Positions 1 through 6,686 of a DNA stretch of 64,000 bases are shown here, piece by piece. Position 1 is the first letter of the stretch. The number at the start of each line of letters is the position of its first letter. The position numbers were made by a program, and so were the translations under genes. Source of the stretch: a bacterium. Its GTDB lineage: Bacteria; Krumholzibacteriota; Krumholzibacteriia; JACNKJ01. Under the pieces are notes generated by a model. That model was not told the DNA's origin. It saw nothing but the letters and a program-made list of their open reading frames with translations, and did no database searches. Where the stretch lies: positions 1 to 64,000 of the forward strand of contig JAAEPZ010001024.1 in assembly GCA_024231955.1 (NCBI GenBank), given 5' to 3'.

Positions 1-1230
1 CAGGACGAAATCACCAAATCCGTTTTCGCTCTGGGTGTTGGAGTTCTGACCGAAGTTGCCAAGCAAGTTGGCGTGAATGCCATAGCCGAAGCCGGCGTTG
101 CCGGTGGCCGAGTTGCCGCTGATCGTCGTATCGTCAGACGGCGCGATCCAGAGACCATTGCCCAGATTGTCGCGGACCGTACACCCGGAAATTGTTCCGG
201 GAGTATCCATATAAACAGCCCAGTCGCCGGAGCCCGTATGCTCGACCGTGACATTGGTCAGGTCGATGGGGCCTGGGCAGTTCCTGGCCGTTATTCCCCA
301 CCTCCCCCCTGTTGGGGTGGAGATGTGCTGGCCGGCATACCTGACGAGGCAATCGATAAACGACCCCCCGCCTGCGGCATCATAGAAGTGGATCCCCTGC
401 CAGTCGCCCGGCTCGCCCGAACTCGGGCCATCGCAGTTGGTATCGCCTCCCTGGACATCGTCCCGCCACGAGGTGAAGACGACGTCATCGGCGACGAAAC
501 CGCCTCGGACATCCAGATGGGTTGAAGGCATAAACTTCAGAATGGCACCGGGGGAGATTGTCAACGTCGCTCCGGCGATGACATCGACATCCGCCTCAAA
601 GTAGTAATCATAACTGCCGGACCAGGTTGTGGTGTCGGTGACCGTGGTTGGCGAAGCCAGGACGAAATCGCCACCCCCGTTCCCGCTCTGGGTGTTGGAG
701 CTCTGAGCGAAGTCGCTGAGGAAGTCGGCATGAGCACCATAGCCGAAGCCTGCGTTGCCGGTGGCCGAGTTGCCGCTGATCGTCGTATTGTCGGTTGACA
801 CAATCCAGAGACCACTGCCCAGATTGTCGCGGAAGACACACCCCGAAATCGTCCCCGGAGTCGCCAGGTAAACGGCCCAGTCGCCGGAGCCCGTATGCTC
901 GACCGTGACATTGGTCAGATCGATGGGGCCGGGACAGCTCCTGGCCGTTATTCCCCAATTCCCCCCTGTGGGGGTGTGGCTGTGCTGGCCGGCATACCTG
1001 ACGAGACAATCGGTAAACGCCCCCCCGCCCGCGGCATCATAGAAGTGGATCCCCTGCCAGTCGCCCGGCTCGCCCGAACTCGGGCCATCGTCGTTCGCAT
1101 CGCCACCATGGGCATCGTCCCTCCAAGAGGTAAAGACGACGTCATCGGCGACGAAACCGCCCCGGACATCCAGATTCGTAGATTGGTTGAACTTCAGAAT
1201 GGCTCCGGAGGAGATTGTCAACGTCGCGCT
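1..1230. repeat. 657-bp tandem repeat inside the beta-helix gene
   Basis: Sequence at 1-573 matches 658-1230 at a constant offset of 657 bp (219 codons). For example, caggacgaaatc occurs at 1 and 658, and gagattgtcaacgtcgc at 554 and 1211. The period is an exact codon multiple, so unit gain or loss keeps the frame. Further copies may lie left of the window. Confidence 0.85.
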
Positions 1231-1431
1231 GGCGGAAACATTGATGGATCCGGTAACCATATATACGCCTGCGGACCATTGTGTATCGCTGTCGATAGTG
1301 CCGCCGAAAATCGTATCGGCCCTTACGCCCGCAAAGGGCAGCGTGCCCACCGCATAAGAGTTGCTGCTATACCCAAATGTCATAATCGCAAGAAGCATCA
1401 TCACCGGCGCGAACGGAGTCCGGAAGTTCAT
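1..1431 (-). CDS. secreted beta-helix-like repeat protein, C-terminus outside window
   Basis: The minus-strand frame stays open from the ATG at 1431 to the left edge (about 477 codons), so the gene is partial. The N-terminus is a signal peptide (hydrophobic MMLLAIMTFGY followed by an Ala-containing cleavage region). The mature part is built of 219-residue units that each contain SATLTIS-GAILKF, GDWQGIHFYD, TVEHTGSGDWAVY and TTISGNSATGNAGFGYG. This Thr/Asn/Gly-rich rung pattern with GI-x-F and N-x-F/G turns fits right-handed parallel beta-helix proteins (NosD/pectate-lyase-like surface proteins). The two units seen are nearly identical in DNA. No catalytic residues can be assigned. The missing C-terminus may carry the sorting domain seen in other genes here. 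Confidence 0.8.
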   Translation of the reverse strand, partial: MNFRTPFAPVMMLLAIMTFGYSSNSYAVGTLPFAGVRADTIFGGTIDSDTQWSAGVYMVTGSINVSASATLTISSGAILKFNQSTNLDVRGGFVADDVVFTSWRDDAHGGDANDDGPSSGEPGDWQGIHFYDAAGGGAFTDCLVRYAGQHSHTPTGGNWGITARSCPGPIDLTNVTVEHTGSGDWAVYLATPGTISGCVFRDNLGSGLWIVSTDNTTISGNSATGNAGFGYGAHADFLSDFAQSSNTQSGNGGGDFVLASPTTVTDTTTWSGSYDYYFEADVDVIAGATLTISPGAILKFMPSTHLDVRGGFVADDVVFTSWRDDVQGGDTNCDGPSSGEPGDWQGIHFYDAAGGGSFIDCLVRYAGQHISTPTGGRWGITARNCPGPIDLTNVTVEHTGSGDWAVYMDTPGTISGCTVRDNLGNGLWIAPSDDTTISGNSATGNAGFGYGIHANLLGNFGQNSNTQSENGFGDFVL

Positions 1432-1858
1432 GTCAAACCCTTCGTTGCAAGAGAGAAGTACCTAGACTGAAGTCGATACATGCACACCAATTTGTATGAA
1501 TTCAGTAATATCCCGAAATAACACACGACACATTATAACACCTCTAATGGGGGCGCGTAACTTCTTCTTCCATAAATACGGGTATAGACAACAAGGCAAT
1601 GGGTTGGCAAACCTGCTGCCTTTTTCGTGCCCTCTGGATCTGTTCTCCCCCGAGCACAGAACTCGGATGTCTGTTCACCTTGCCCTGAGGATACAGCCAT
1701 GCAATGCAGAATACTTGATGAGCGCAGAGGACTCGGAGGTATTCCCCTATTTCAACGAGTCGTAGCACTCTCGCCTCAACCGCGGGGATGATGTTGCCCC
1801 GACTTGGGTGCCCGGTTCAGGAGGCCGATCGCGTCGAGTGGGGTAAACATCCCTTAAC
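1432..1858. other. intergenic, no gene seen apart from a terminator-like repeat
   Basis: Short open frames here have no credible ribosome binding site or family motif. The only recognisable content is the hairpin repeat at 1593-1625, related to the copy at 9490. Confidence 0.5.
1593..1625 (+). terminator. hairpin plus T-run, member of the dispersed repeat family
   Basis: An aaggca...tgcctt stem with an inner gggtt/aaacc pairing is followed by five T on the plus strand. About 35 bp are nearly identical to the hairpin at 9490-9522, so this is also a truncated copy of the dispersed repeat. It does not sit just behind an obvious plus-strand gene. Confidence 0.5.
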
Positions 1859-1886
1859 TTGAATCTATATCTGCAAGTGCTATACT
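1859..1886 (+). promoter_or_regulatory. sigma70-type promoter for the RCC1-like lipoprotein gene
   Basis: TTGAAT at 1859 and TATACT at 1881 are separated by 16 bp, upstream of the ATG at 1965. An agggagg ribosome site lies 7 bases before that ATG. The match is by eye to the sigma70 consensus. Confidence 0.55.
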
Positions 1887-1964
1887 GCGATGTTGGATTC
1901 ATGCTAGAAGATGACTTGTCTTCAGGATTATCGATGATCTTGACCATAATTAGGGAGGATTTTG

Positions 1965-2789
1965 ATGACGGGACGATATTTCGAGGTGACGTTGGCGCTG
2001 GTCTGCCTGCTTCTGCTCCCCACGGCGTGTTCATCACCCAGCGACTCCGGCGGAGGAGGCGGAGGAGGCGAGGCGTCCGGAGCGTACATCGTCGCCTGGG
2101 GCAGTAACAGCCAAGGCCAGGGCAACGTCCCGGCGCCCAACGCCGACTTCACGGCCATCGAGGCGGGTGGTTCTTACAGTCTGGGCCTGAAGACCGACGG
2201 GACGATCGTCGCCTGGGGAAACGACGACTATGGCCAGTGCAACCTCCCGGTGCCGAACGCCGACTTCATGGCCATCGCGGCGGGTAACTGGCACAACCTG
2301 GGCCTGAAGACCGACGGGACGATCGTCGCCTGGGGATATAACTACTACGACCAGTGCGACCTCCCAGCGCCCAACGCCGACTTCACGGTAATCGCGGCGG
2401 GTGGATACCACAGCCTGGGCCTGAAGACCGACGGGACGATCGTCGCCTGGGGATACAATGACTCCGGCCAGTGCAATGTCCCGGCACCAAACGCCGAATT
2501 CACGGTCATCGCGGCGGGTTCCCACCACAGCCTGGGCCTGAAAACCGACGGGACGATCATCGCCTGGGGCAATAACAGCCAAGGCCAGTGCAACGTCCCG
2601 GCGCCCAACGCCGACTTCACGGCAATCGCGACGGGTGGTAACTACAGCCTGGGCCTGAAGACCGACGGGACGATCGTCGCCTGGGGCCATAACTACTTCG
2701 GCCAGTGCAACGTCCCGGCGCCCAACACCGACTTCACGGCAATCGCGGCGAGTGAAAGGCACAGCCTGGGCCTGAGGGCTCTACCATAG
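1965..2789 (+). CDS. lipoprotein with six RCC1-like repeats
   Basis: The start is ATG 1965, preceded by agggagg; a TTG one codon earlier is less likely. The N-terminus is a lipoprotein signal (LLLLPTAC lipobox), followed by a Ser/Gly-rich linker with a run of Gly. The rest is six copies of a 39-residue unit: I-V-A-W-G-x-N-x-x-G-Q-C-N-x-P-x-P-N-A-D-F, then x-x-I-A-A-G and S-L-G-L-K-T-D-G-T. The WG-x-N-x-x-GQ, I-A-AG and H-S-L-G-L-K elements are those of RCC1/alpha-tubulin-suppressor repeats, which form beta-propellers. Six shortened blades would make one compact propeller. The repeats are also nearly identical in DNA (117 bp), so copy number may vary. It is probably an outer-membrane-anchored binding protein; the ligand is unknown. 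Confidence 0.85.
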   Translation: MTGRYFEVTLALVCLLLLPTACSSPSDSGGGGGGGEASGAYIVAWGSNSQGQGNVPAPNADFTAIEAGGSYSLGLKTDGTIVAWGNDDYGQCNLPVPNADFMAIAAGNWHNLGLKTDGTIVAWGYNYYDQCDLPAPNADFTVIAAGGYHSLGLKTDGTIVAWGYNDSGQCNVPAPNAEFTVIAAGSHHSLGLKTDGTIIAWGNNSQGQCNVPAPNADFTAIATGGNYSLGLKTDGTIVAWGHNYFGQCNVPAPNTDFTAIAASERHSLGLRALP

Positions 2790-3481
2790 TGCGCTCAGCT
2801 CGTCGGGGACCGGGTGGCGGTAACGTTGTAGCCGGGAGCACCATCATCGACTGTAATGCTCGGCTAATCTTTTGCAGATAAGCGTCACGAAATCCGCCAG
2901 CTAACCTTCGAGTCCCTGAGCCGCGACATCGAAAGGCAGCGAGTCGAGCGACCCGCTGCCTTTTTCGTGTCCATTTCGGTCCTCAATATTCCAAGGGCCA
3001 AAGCCCCCCTGCCGAGTTCGCCTCGATTCCAGACGGTCAGTGAGATTCATTTTTTTGTCTGGACTGGCTGCGATGCGGTCATCGTGTCCCGGCTCTGGCA
3101 ATTCTCAGTACCCGTCGCTTTGGGAGTCAGGATCGGACAGCAAGCTATCGCTCTCACGTCTGCTCAACGAGGCATCTACCCAATCAATAGCCCTCTTGAC
3201 AACGGCGTCACCAGGTACTCCAGAAAGTGTGTTTCTGCCCGACCATTTTGGTTTTGAAGGGGGGTAGAAGCTGAAGCTTCTGGATATTGCCTCGCGTGGT
3301 TCACTCGCACCCACCAGGGTCCAGGCTAAATCGATGCTAACACTCCGGTACATCCCCCAGGCCGATCCACTTGCCTGATAGTCCGCAGCCCAATCGGCAG
3401 AGTACTCGAAGATCAGGGCAGGCAACACGCTCGAACCTTCATCCTGGAGCATGAACCTTGGGGAAAATGCCGCAAGCTGAA
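2790..3481. other. intergenic with a dispersed repeat; no intact gene
   Basis: The stretch holds the dispersed-repeat copy at 2886-2985. Open frames up to 115 codons occur on both strands but none has a ribosome site or recognisable motif. It ends at the orphan sorting-domain fragment at 3482. Confidence 0.5.
2886..2985 (+). repeat. dispersed repeat, short copy with terminator hairpin
   Basis: It shares cttcgagtccctgagccg and the gcgacccgctgcctttttcgtg segment with the long copies at 9294-9594 and 15335-15630. At 2932-2965 a stem aggcagcg/cgctgcct with an inner gtc/gac pairing is followed by TTTTT, about 145 bases after the RCC1-like gene, so it may act as that gene's terminator. Confidence 0.7.
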
Positions 3482-3619
3482 GCAGCAGTAGCCGGTTTGC
3501 ATCACAACGACTGGAGCAGGCGGGATGACCGGAATCGTGATCTGGCTTCCGGCATCTACTTCGCCAGGCTGAACCCGGGAACTGCGCAGAAGATGGTCAG
3601 GATGGTGCTGCTAAGGTGA
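3482..3619 (+). pseudogene. orphan C-terminal FlgD-like sorting-domain fragment
   Basis: The frame reads AGLHHNDWSRRDD, then LASGIYFARL and a terminal MVRMVLLR before TGA at 3617. These are the last about 45 residues of the YPNPFNP-type domain found intact at nine other loci here. An in-frame TGA lies just upstream and no YPNPFNP start precedes it, so the rest of the gene has been lost. It overlaps the end of the convergent gene at 3611 by 9 bp. Confidence 0.75.
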
Positions 3620-4486
3620 TCCAGCCTTTGTGCCGGACATCGGAAACGAGTACATGATTCCGAAGGTGCTGTGGAATTTGTGGTGGTTGCCGGGATTCGT
3701 TCCGGCAACCTCATCCAGCGGCACGATGGTGTAGTTGAACCCCCCGACCAGCCCCAGACCATTCTCGAATGACGTGGACAACCTGGCGAAGAGGCTGATC
3801 TCGGATATCCCTTGTACCTCGGCGGGATCGTACCGGAAATAGGTGATCGAAGCGCCAAGCCCCAGATCCGTTCTCTCTGATATTTCGGTACTGTGTCCGC
3901 CACTGAGTATGATGTAGAAACTCGCGTCCTTGCTTCGTGTTTTGCCGTGATCGCTGAGGAAGTATTGCTGAGTATAGAGCAGCCCGGGCGAGAGGAGCAG
4001 CCCTGGAAACGTGAACTTCACATAGCCCTTAACGAAATCCTGATCGTAGGTATTTACCAACCGGTTCGCCTCCGGTGTGCCCTGCACCTCGTAATAGGCC
4101 CTGATGCGGTCTTCCTGCTCGTTCCTGTCGTTCGGATACCAGAGAAGCCAGGTGCCCAATTCGACGCCGAGCCGGTCCTCCATGAAGTTCATCCGATAGC
4201 CAGTATTGAAATCAACGCCGGCCCACTCCTTTTCCGGACTGATAGCTTCACCGACAAGAATGTCGGGTGACATTTCACCCCAGACCGACATCCCGAAACC
4301 GTTTTTTGAATATCCGACCCAGGGCAGGAGGACACCTCTGTCCTCCCCGTAGAAATCAAATCCCCGCGCCAGGTACAAGCTCTGGTACTCCATACCCACC
4401 GTCAGCGGACCAGATCCGGCCCGGGCTATATTCACAACAGTAGATGACAGCAGCAGAATGACTATTATCGGCATGAGTATCTTCAT
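3611..4486 (-). CDS. putative outer-membrane beta-barrel protein
   Basis: The start chosen is the second of two adjacent ATGs (4486), because GGAG lies five bases before it; the 4489 ATG is too close. The longer open frame back to 4585 has no signal. A signal peptide (MKILMPIIVILLLSSTVVNIARA) precedes about 270 residues of alternating polar/aromatic beta strands (GMEYQSLYLARGFDFYG, GFGMSVWGEMSPDI, GLGLVGGFNYTIVPL), as in porin-like barrels. It belongs to no family I can name. It runs convergently into the orphan fragment at 3482-3619. Transport or surface scaffolding are equally possible roles. Confidence 0.65.
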   Translation of the reverse strand: MKILMPIIVILLLSSTVVNIARAGSGPLTVGMEYQSLYLARGFDFYGEDRGVLLPWVGYSKNGFGMSVWGEMSPDILVGEAISPEKEWAGVDFNTGYRMNFMEDRLGVELGTWLLWYPNDRNEQEDRIRAYYEVQGTPEANRLVNTYDQDFVKGYVKFTFPGLLLSPGLLYTQQYFLSDHGKTRSKDASFYIILSGGHSTEISERTDLGLGASITYFRYDPAEVQGISEISLFARLSTSFENGLGLVGGFNYTIVPLDEVAGTNPGNHHKFHSTFGIMYSFPMSGTKAGSP

Positions 4487-4489
4487 CAT

Positions 4490-4842
4490 TGCTCCAGGAA
4501 GTTTATTGATGACAAGTAACACTTCCGCGGGTGGGTTCTCTCGTTGTCCTGGCAAGAATCTCGGCACTTCATAAGAGAAGTTCACCCTGTGCGATTCGTC
4601 CGGTCGAGTAATGTGTCAATATACCAATACCTGCCGGTATGCCTACCATTGTTTCCCTATCGCACCGGTCTTCTCCGCGATCTGTCCCCAACGCGACCGG
4701 GGATGCGACCCGGCATCTTCCCAAGCTCTTCGCTGAGCGGTTGACCATGTTTTGCTGTTTGCTTGCGGCAACTGCTGCGAATACCGGCGACAAGGTGTCC
4801 GGATGCCTAGCTGACGAAGTGTCCGGTGCTTACCTGTTCTAA
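4490..4842. other. intergenic scrap, no gene
   Basis: This is the region between the barrel gene start and a transposase fragment. A short direct repeat (gtgtccgg around 4796 and 4819) is the only pattern noticed; it may come from IS ends. Confidence 0.4.
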
Positions 4843-5025
4843 GACTTGGATCAGGTCCGTGAGATCGCCTGGAAATGGCTGATCGAATACAACGAGGAGC
4901 GGCCCCATGACTCGCTGGGTCGGATAACGCCGAAGATGTTCAGGGAGAAGATCGAAGCCGAATACTCTAGTTTAGAACTGTCCGCTTGGCAGGGGAACTT
5001 ACGAGAGCAATATAGAAATGATTAA
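4843..5025 (+). pseudogene. IS3-family transposase C-terminal fragment
   Basis: The frame reads WLIEYNEERPHDSLG followed by ITPKMFREK. Y-N-x-x-R-P-H-x-S-L-G is the hallmark of the C-terminal end of IS3-family OrfB (DDE integrase core). Only the last about 60 codons remain, with no start. The tail after the P-x-x-F/Y segment overlaps the end of the convergent NlpC/P60 gene by a few bases, so the insertion or its decay reached that gene's 3' end. Confidence 0.8.
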
Positions 5026-5615
5026 TCCTTCCTTGTCGCCATAATAGGGATTCCTTCAAAGTTTGCTAGAGGTTCAATAGTAACATGGCCTTTCCATGGT
5101 GATGCATGTAGTATGTTTCCGTCGCCATGATAGAGCCCCATATGTATGACTTCATATGATTCGCCAAGTACATCAATAGGCTGGTCTGGTGAACCGGGTA
5201 TAGGCTCAGGAAATATGTCTGCCGAGTATAAGAAATAGATTATGTCTCCTCTATGTAATTCATTAATGATTTTGTCGTTAATTTCCGTTGAGGATAGTGG
5301 TGCTCTTGAGCCTAATTGCTCCGTCTCTATTAGTTCAGACGGGTATACGCTGTATCCTGCCCAACTTTCATGAAATGTCTGAGCGTATGCTAAAAAACAG
5401 AGTCCCATACAGTCCATATCAGGATTTTTGTTTGTATCTCTTCCATTCCATCTGTATTCAAATTCCAGATAGTTCTCCGCATGACTGATTATACTGTCTC
5501 GACGAGAAATGGCTTGATCAATGGCCGGCTGTAGCGAGGCGGTCTGTCCGTGCGATTCAAGAGCTTCCTGACCAGGAGTCGAAACCAATATCGTCAGTAA
5601 TAATAGTGTTGTCAT
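5022..5615 (-). CDS. NlpC/P60-family cell-wall hydrolase, exported
   Basis: The start is ATG 5615 (MTTLLLLTILVS), with aagga eight bases upstream; an ATG three codons earlier overlaps that site. A short signal peptide is followed by an NlpC/P60 core. The catalytic Cys sits in DCMGLCFLAY and the His in VIHMGLYHGDGNILHASP; GDIIYFL is the conserved strand between them. NlpC/P60 enzymes cleave D-Glu-meso-DAP links in peptidoglycan stem peptides or related amides. The gene is visibly richer in A+T than its neighbours and lies between IS3 remnants, which suggests recent arrival. No partner gene is adjacent. Confidence 0.75.
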   Translation of the reverse strand: MTTLLLLTILVSTPGQEALESHGQTASLQPAIDQAISRRDSIISHAENYLEFEYRWNGRDTNKNPDMDCMGLCFLAYAQTFHESWAGYSVYPSELIETEQLGSRAPLSSTEINDKIINELHRGDIIYFLYSADIFPEPIPGSPDQPIDVLGESYEVIHMGLYHGDGNILHASPWKGHVTIEPLANFEGIPIMATRKD

Positions 5616-5762
5616 ATCCGCCATCCTTCATGAAAAGCAATCTAGTCCAAAGTAATCCCCCAGTCCTCACTCACTTTACCCATAATAGCAAACATCAACA
5701 TGTTATCGCTATCGGGTATTGGTGCCATGGCGTAAGCTCCCCTGTATCGAACACATGATATG

Positions 5763-6354
5763 AGTAGAGTTTTCTGGCATAATGGTAGCCAGGAGGTTCT
5801 GATGAAGAAGTCACGATTCACCGAGACACAGATCGTCTCGATTCTCAACGAAGCTGATGCCGGGGTGAAAGTCCAGGATCTTTGCCGCAAGGTATCTGGT
5901 GGTCGAAAAGGATCTGTCTGTTCAACGTGCCTGTGGAGTTGCCGGTCTGTCGAGATCGGCCTGGTACAATCCACCGCAGGATCGGATGGTTCGCGACGGT
6001 GAGGTGATCGAAGCCCTGCAGGCCCTAGTTGAAAAACACAACCGCTGGGGGTTCTGGATGTGCTTTCATCGGCTGAAGAACATGGGCTACCCGTGGAATC
6101 ACAAGCGCGTGTGTCGCGTCTACACCGCGCGGGGACTGAACCGACGGCGCAAGACGAAGAAGCGGCTACCGAAGCGCGTTCAACATCCGCTGGTTGTTCC
6201 AGCAGTGCCGAACGCCGTCTGGTCGATCGACTTCATGCACGACACGCTGTACGTCGGCCGTCGGTTCAGAACGTTCAACGTGTTGGACGACGGCGTGCGC
6301 GAAGTGCTCGATATCGAGATCGATACATCTCTGTCCGGTGAGCTGAACGAAGTA
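5763..6354 (+). mobile_element. decayed IS3-family element (copy 1), 5' end
   Basis: Starts with the terminal sequence agtagagttttctggcat (5763-5780), also found alone at 29148. An aggagg site precedes an OrfA start at 5802 (MKKSRFTETQIVSILNEADAG, helix-turn-helix). About 33 codons later OrfA breaks off and the other frame carries OrfB from its start region (LSVQRACGVAGLSRSAWY) to WSIDFMHDTL, which holds the first catalytic Asp of the DDE triad, and LDIEIDTSL. The remainder, with the second Asp and the Glu, is gone, cut by copy 2. Two lesions, an internal OrfA deletion and a 3' truncation, make it inactive. Confidence 0.85.
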
Positions 6355-6563
6355 CTGAATCGCCCCGGATTTGGCGGAGGATCCATATTTCAAGAAAAAG
6401 GAGTCATGTCTAAATCAATCAGGTATTCGCTTGAGGTCCGGGAGTGATCCATTCGGATGGTTTTCATCACCAGAACGAGTACGTCTCCCAATGGCAAGCG
6501 GTTAATTTCGTTGCTACCATGATCGGGTGTTCTCCCGAGACGCTTCGCAACTGGATTTGCTGA
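6355..6563 (+). mobile_element. second IS3-family remnant (copy 2) inserted into copy 1
   Basis: An IS end (ctgaatcgccccggatttgg at about 6355) resembles the end at 20332. A strong aaaaaggag site precedes ATG 6406: MSKSIRYSLEVRE, then a stop. The next frame, from 6444, continues the same protein type (SQWQAVNFVATMIGCSPETLRNWI), which is the IS3/IS911 OrfA helix-turn-helix. A frameshift therefore splits OrfA, and nothing of OrfB remains. Its left end coincides with the break in copy 1, so copy 2 jumped into copy 1 and both then decayed. Confidence 0.8.
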
Positions 6564-6655
6564 ACGGAGATCTATACAGGGCGCCGCAACGGTGTGCCCC
6601 CGACCGATACAACACCAGTCGGGTTAGCTTCCTGGAAGGAATAGGATTTCAGGGT

Positions 6656-6661
6656 TATAAT
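6656..6661 (+). promoter_or_regulatory. perfect -10 box before the LVIVD gene
   Basis: TATAAT lies 26 bases before the ATG at 6687. The -35 position (TGGAAG at 6633) is weak, so assignment as a promoter is tentative. Confidence 0.35.
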
Positions 6662-6686
6662 AGACTAGTGACGAACGGAGGGACTA

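Noticed and set aside
1496..1765. 89-codon plus-strand ORF
   Set aside because: It runs through the hairpin repeat at 1593 and has no family signal; best treated as non-coding.
1965..2789. Regularly spaced repeats resembling a CRISPR array
   Set aside because: The 117-bp period is coding and keeps one frame throughout, with no unique spacers between repeats.
2886..2985. T-arm-like cttcgagtccctg in the dispersed repeat as a tRNA remnant
   Set aside because: The flanks do not pair to form a T-stem in any copy.
3105..3452. 115-codon minus-strand ORF between the RCC1 gene and the orphan fragment
   Set aside because: No ribosome site, signal or motif; it overlaps open frames on the other strand and lies in a decayed region.
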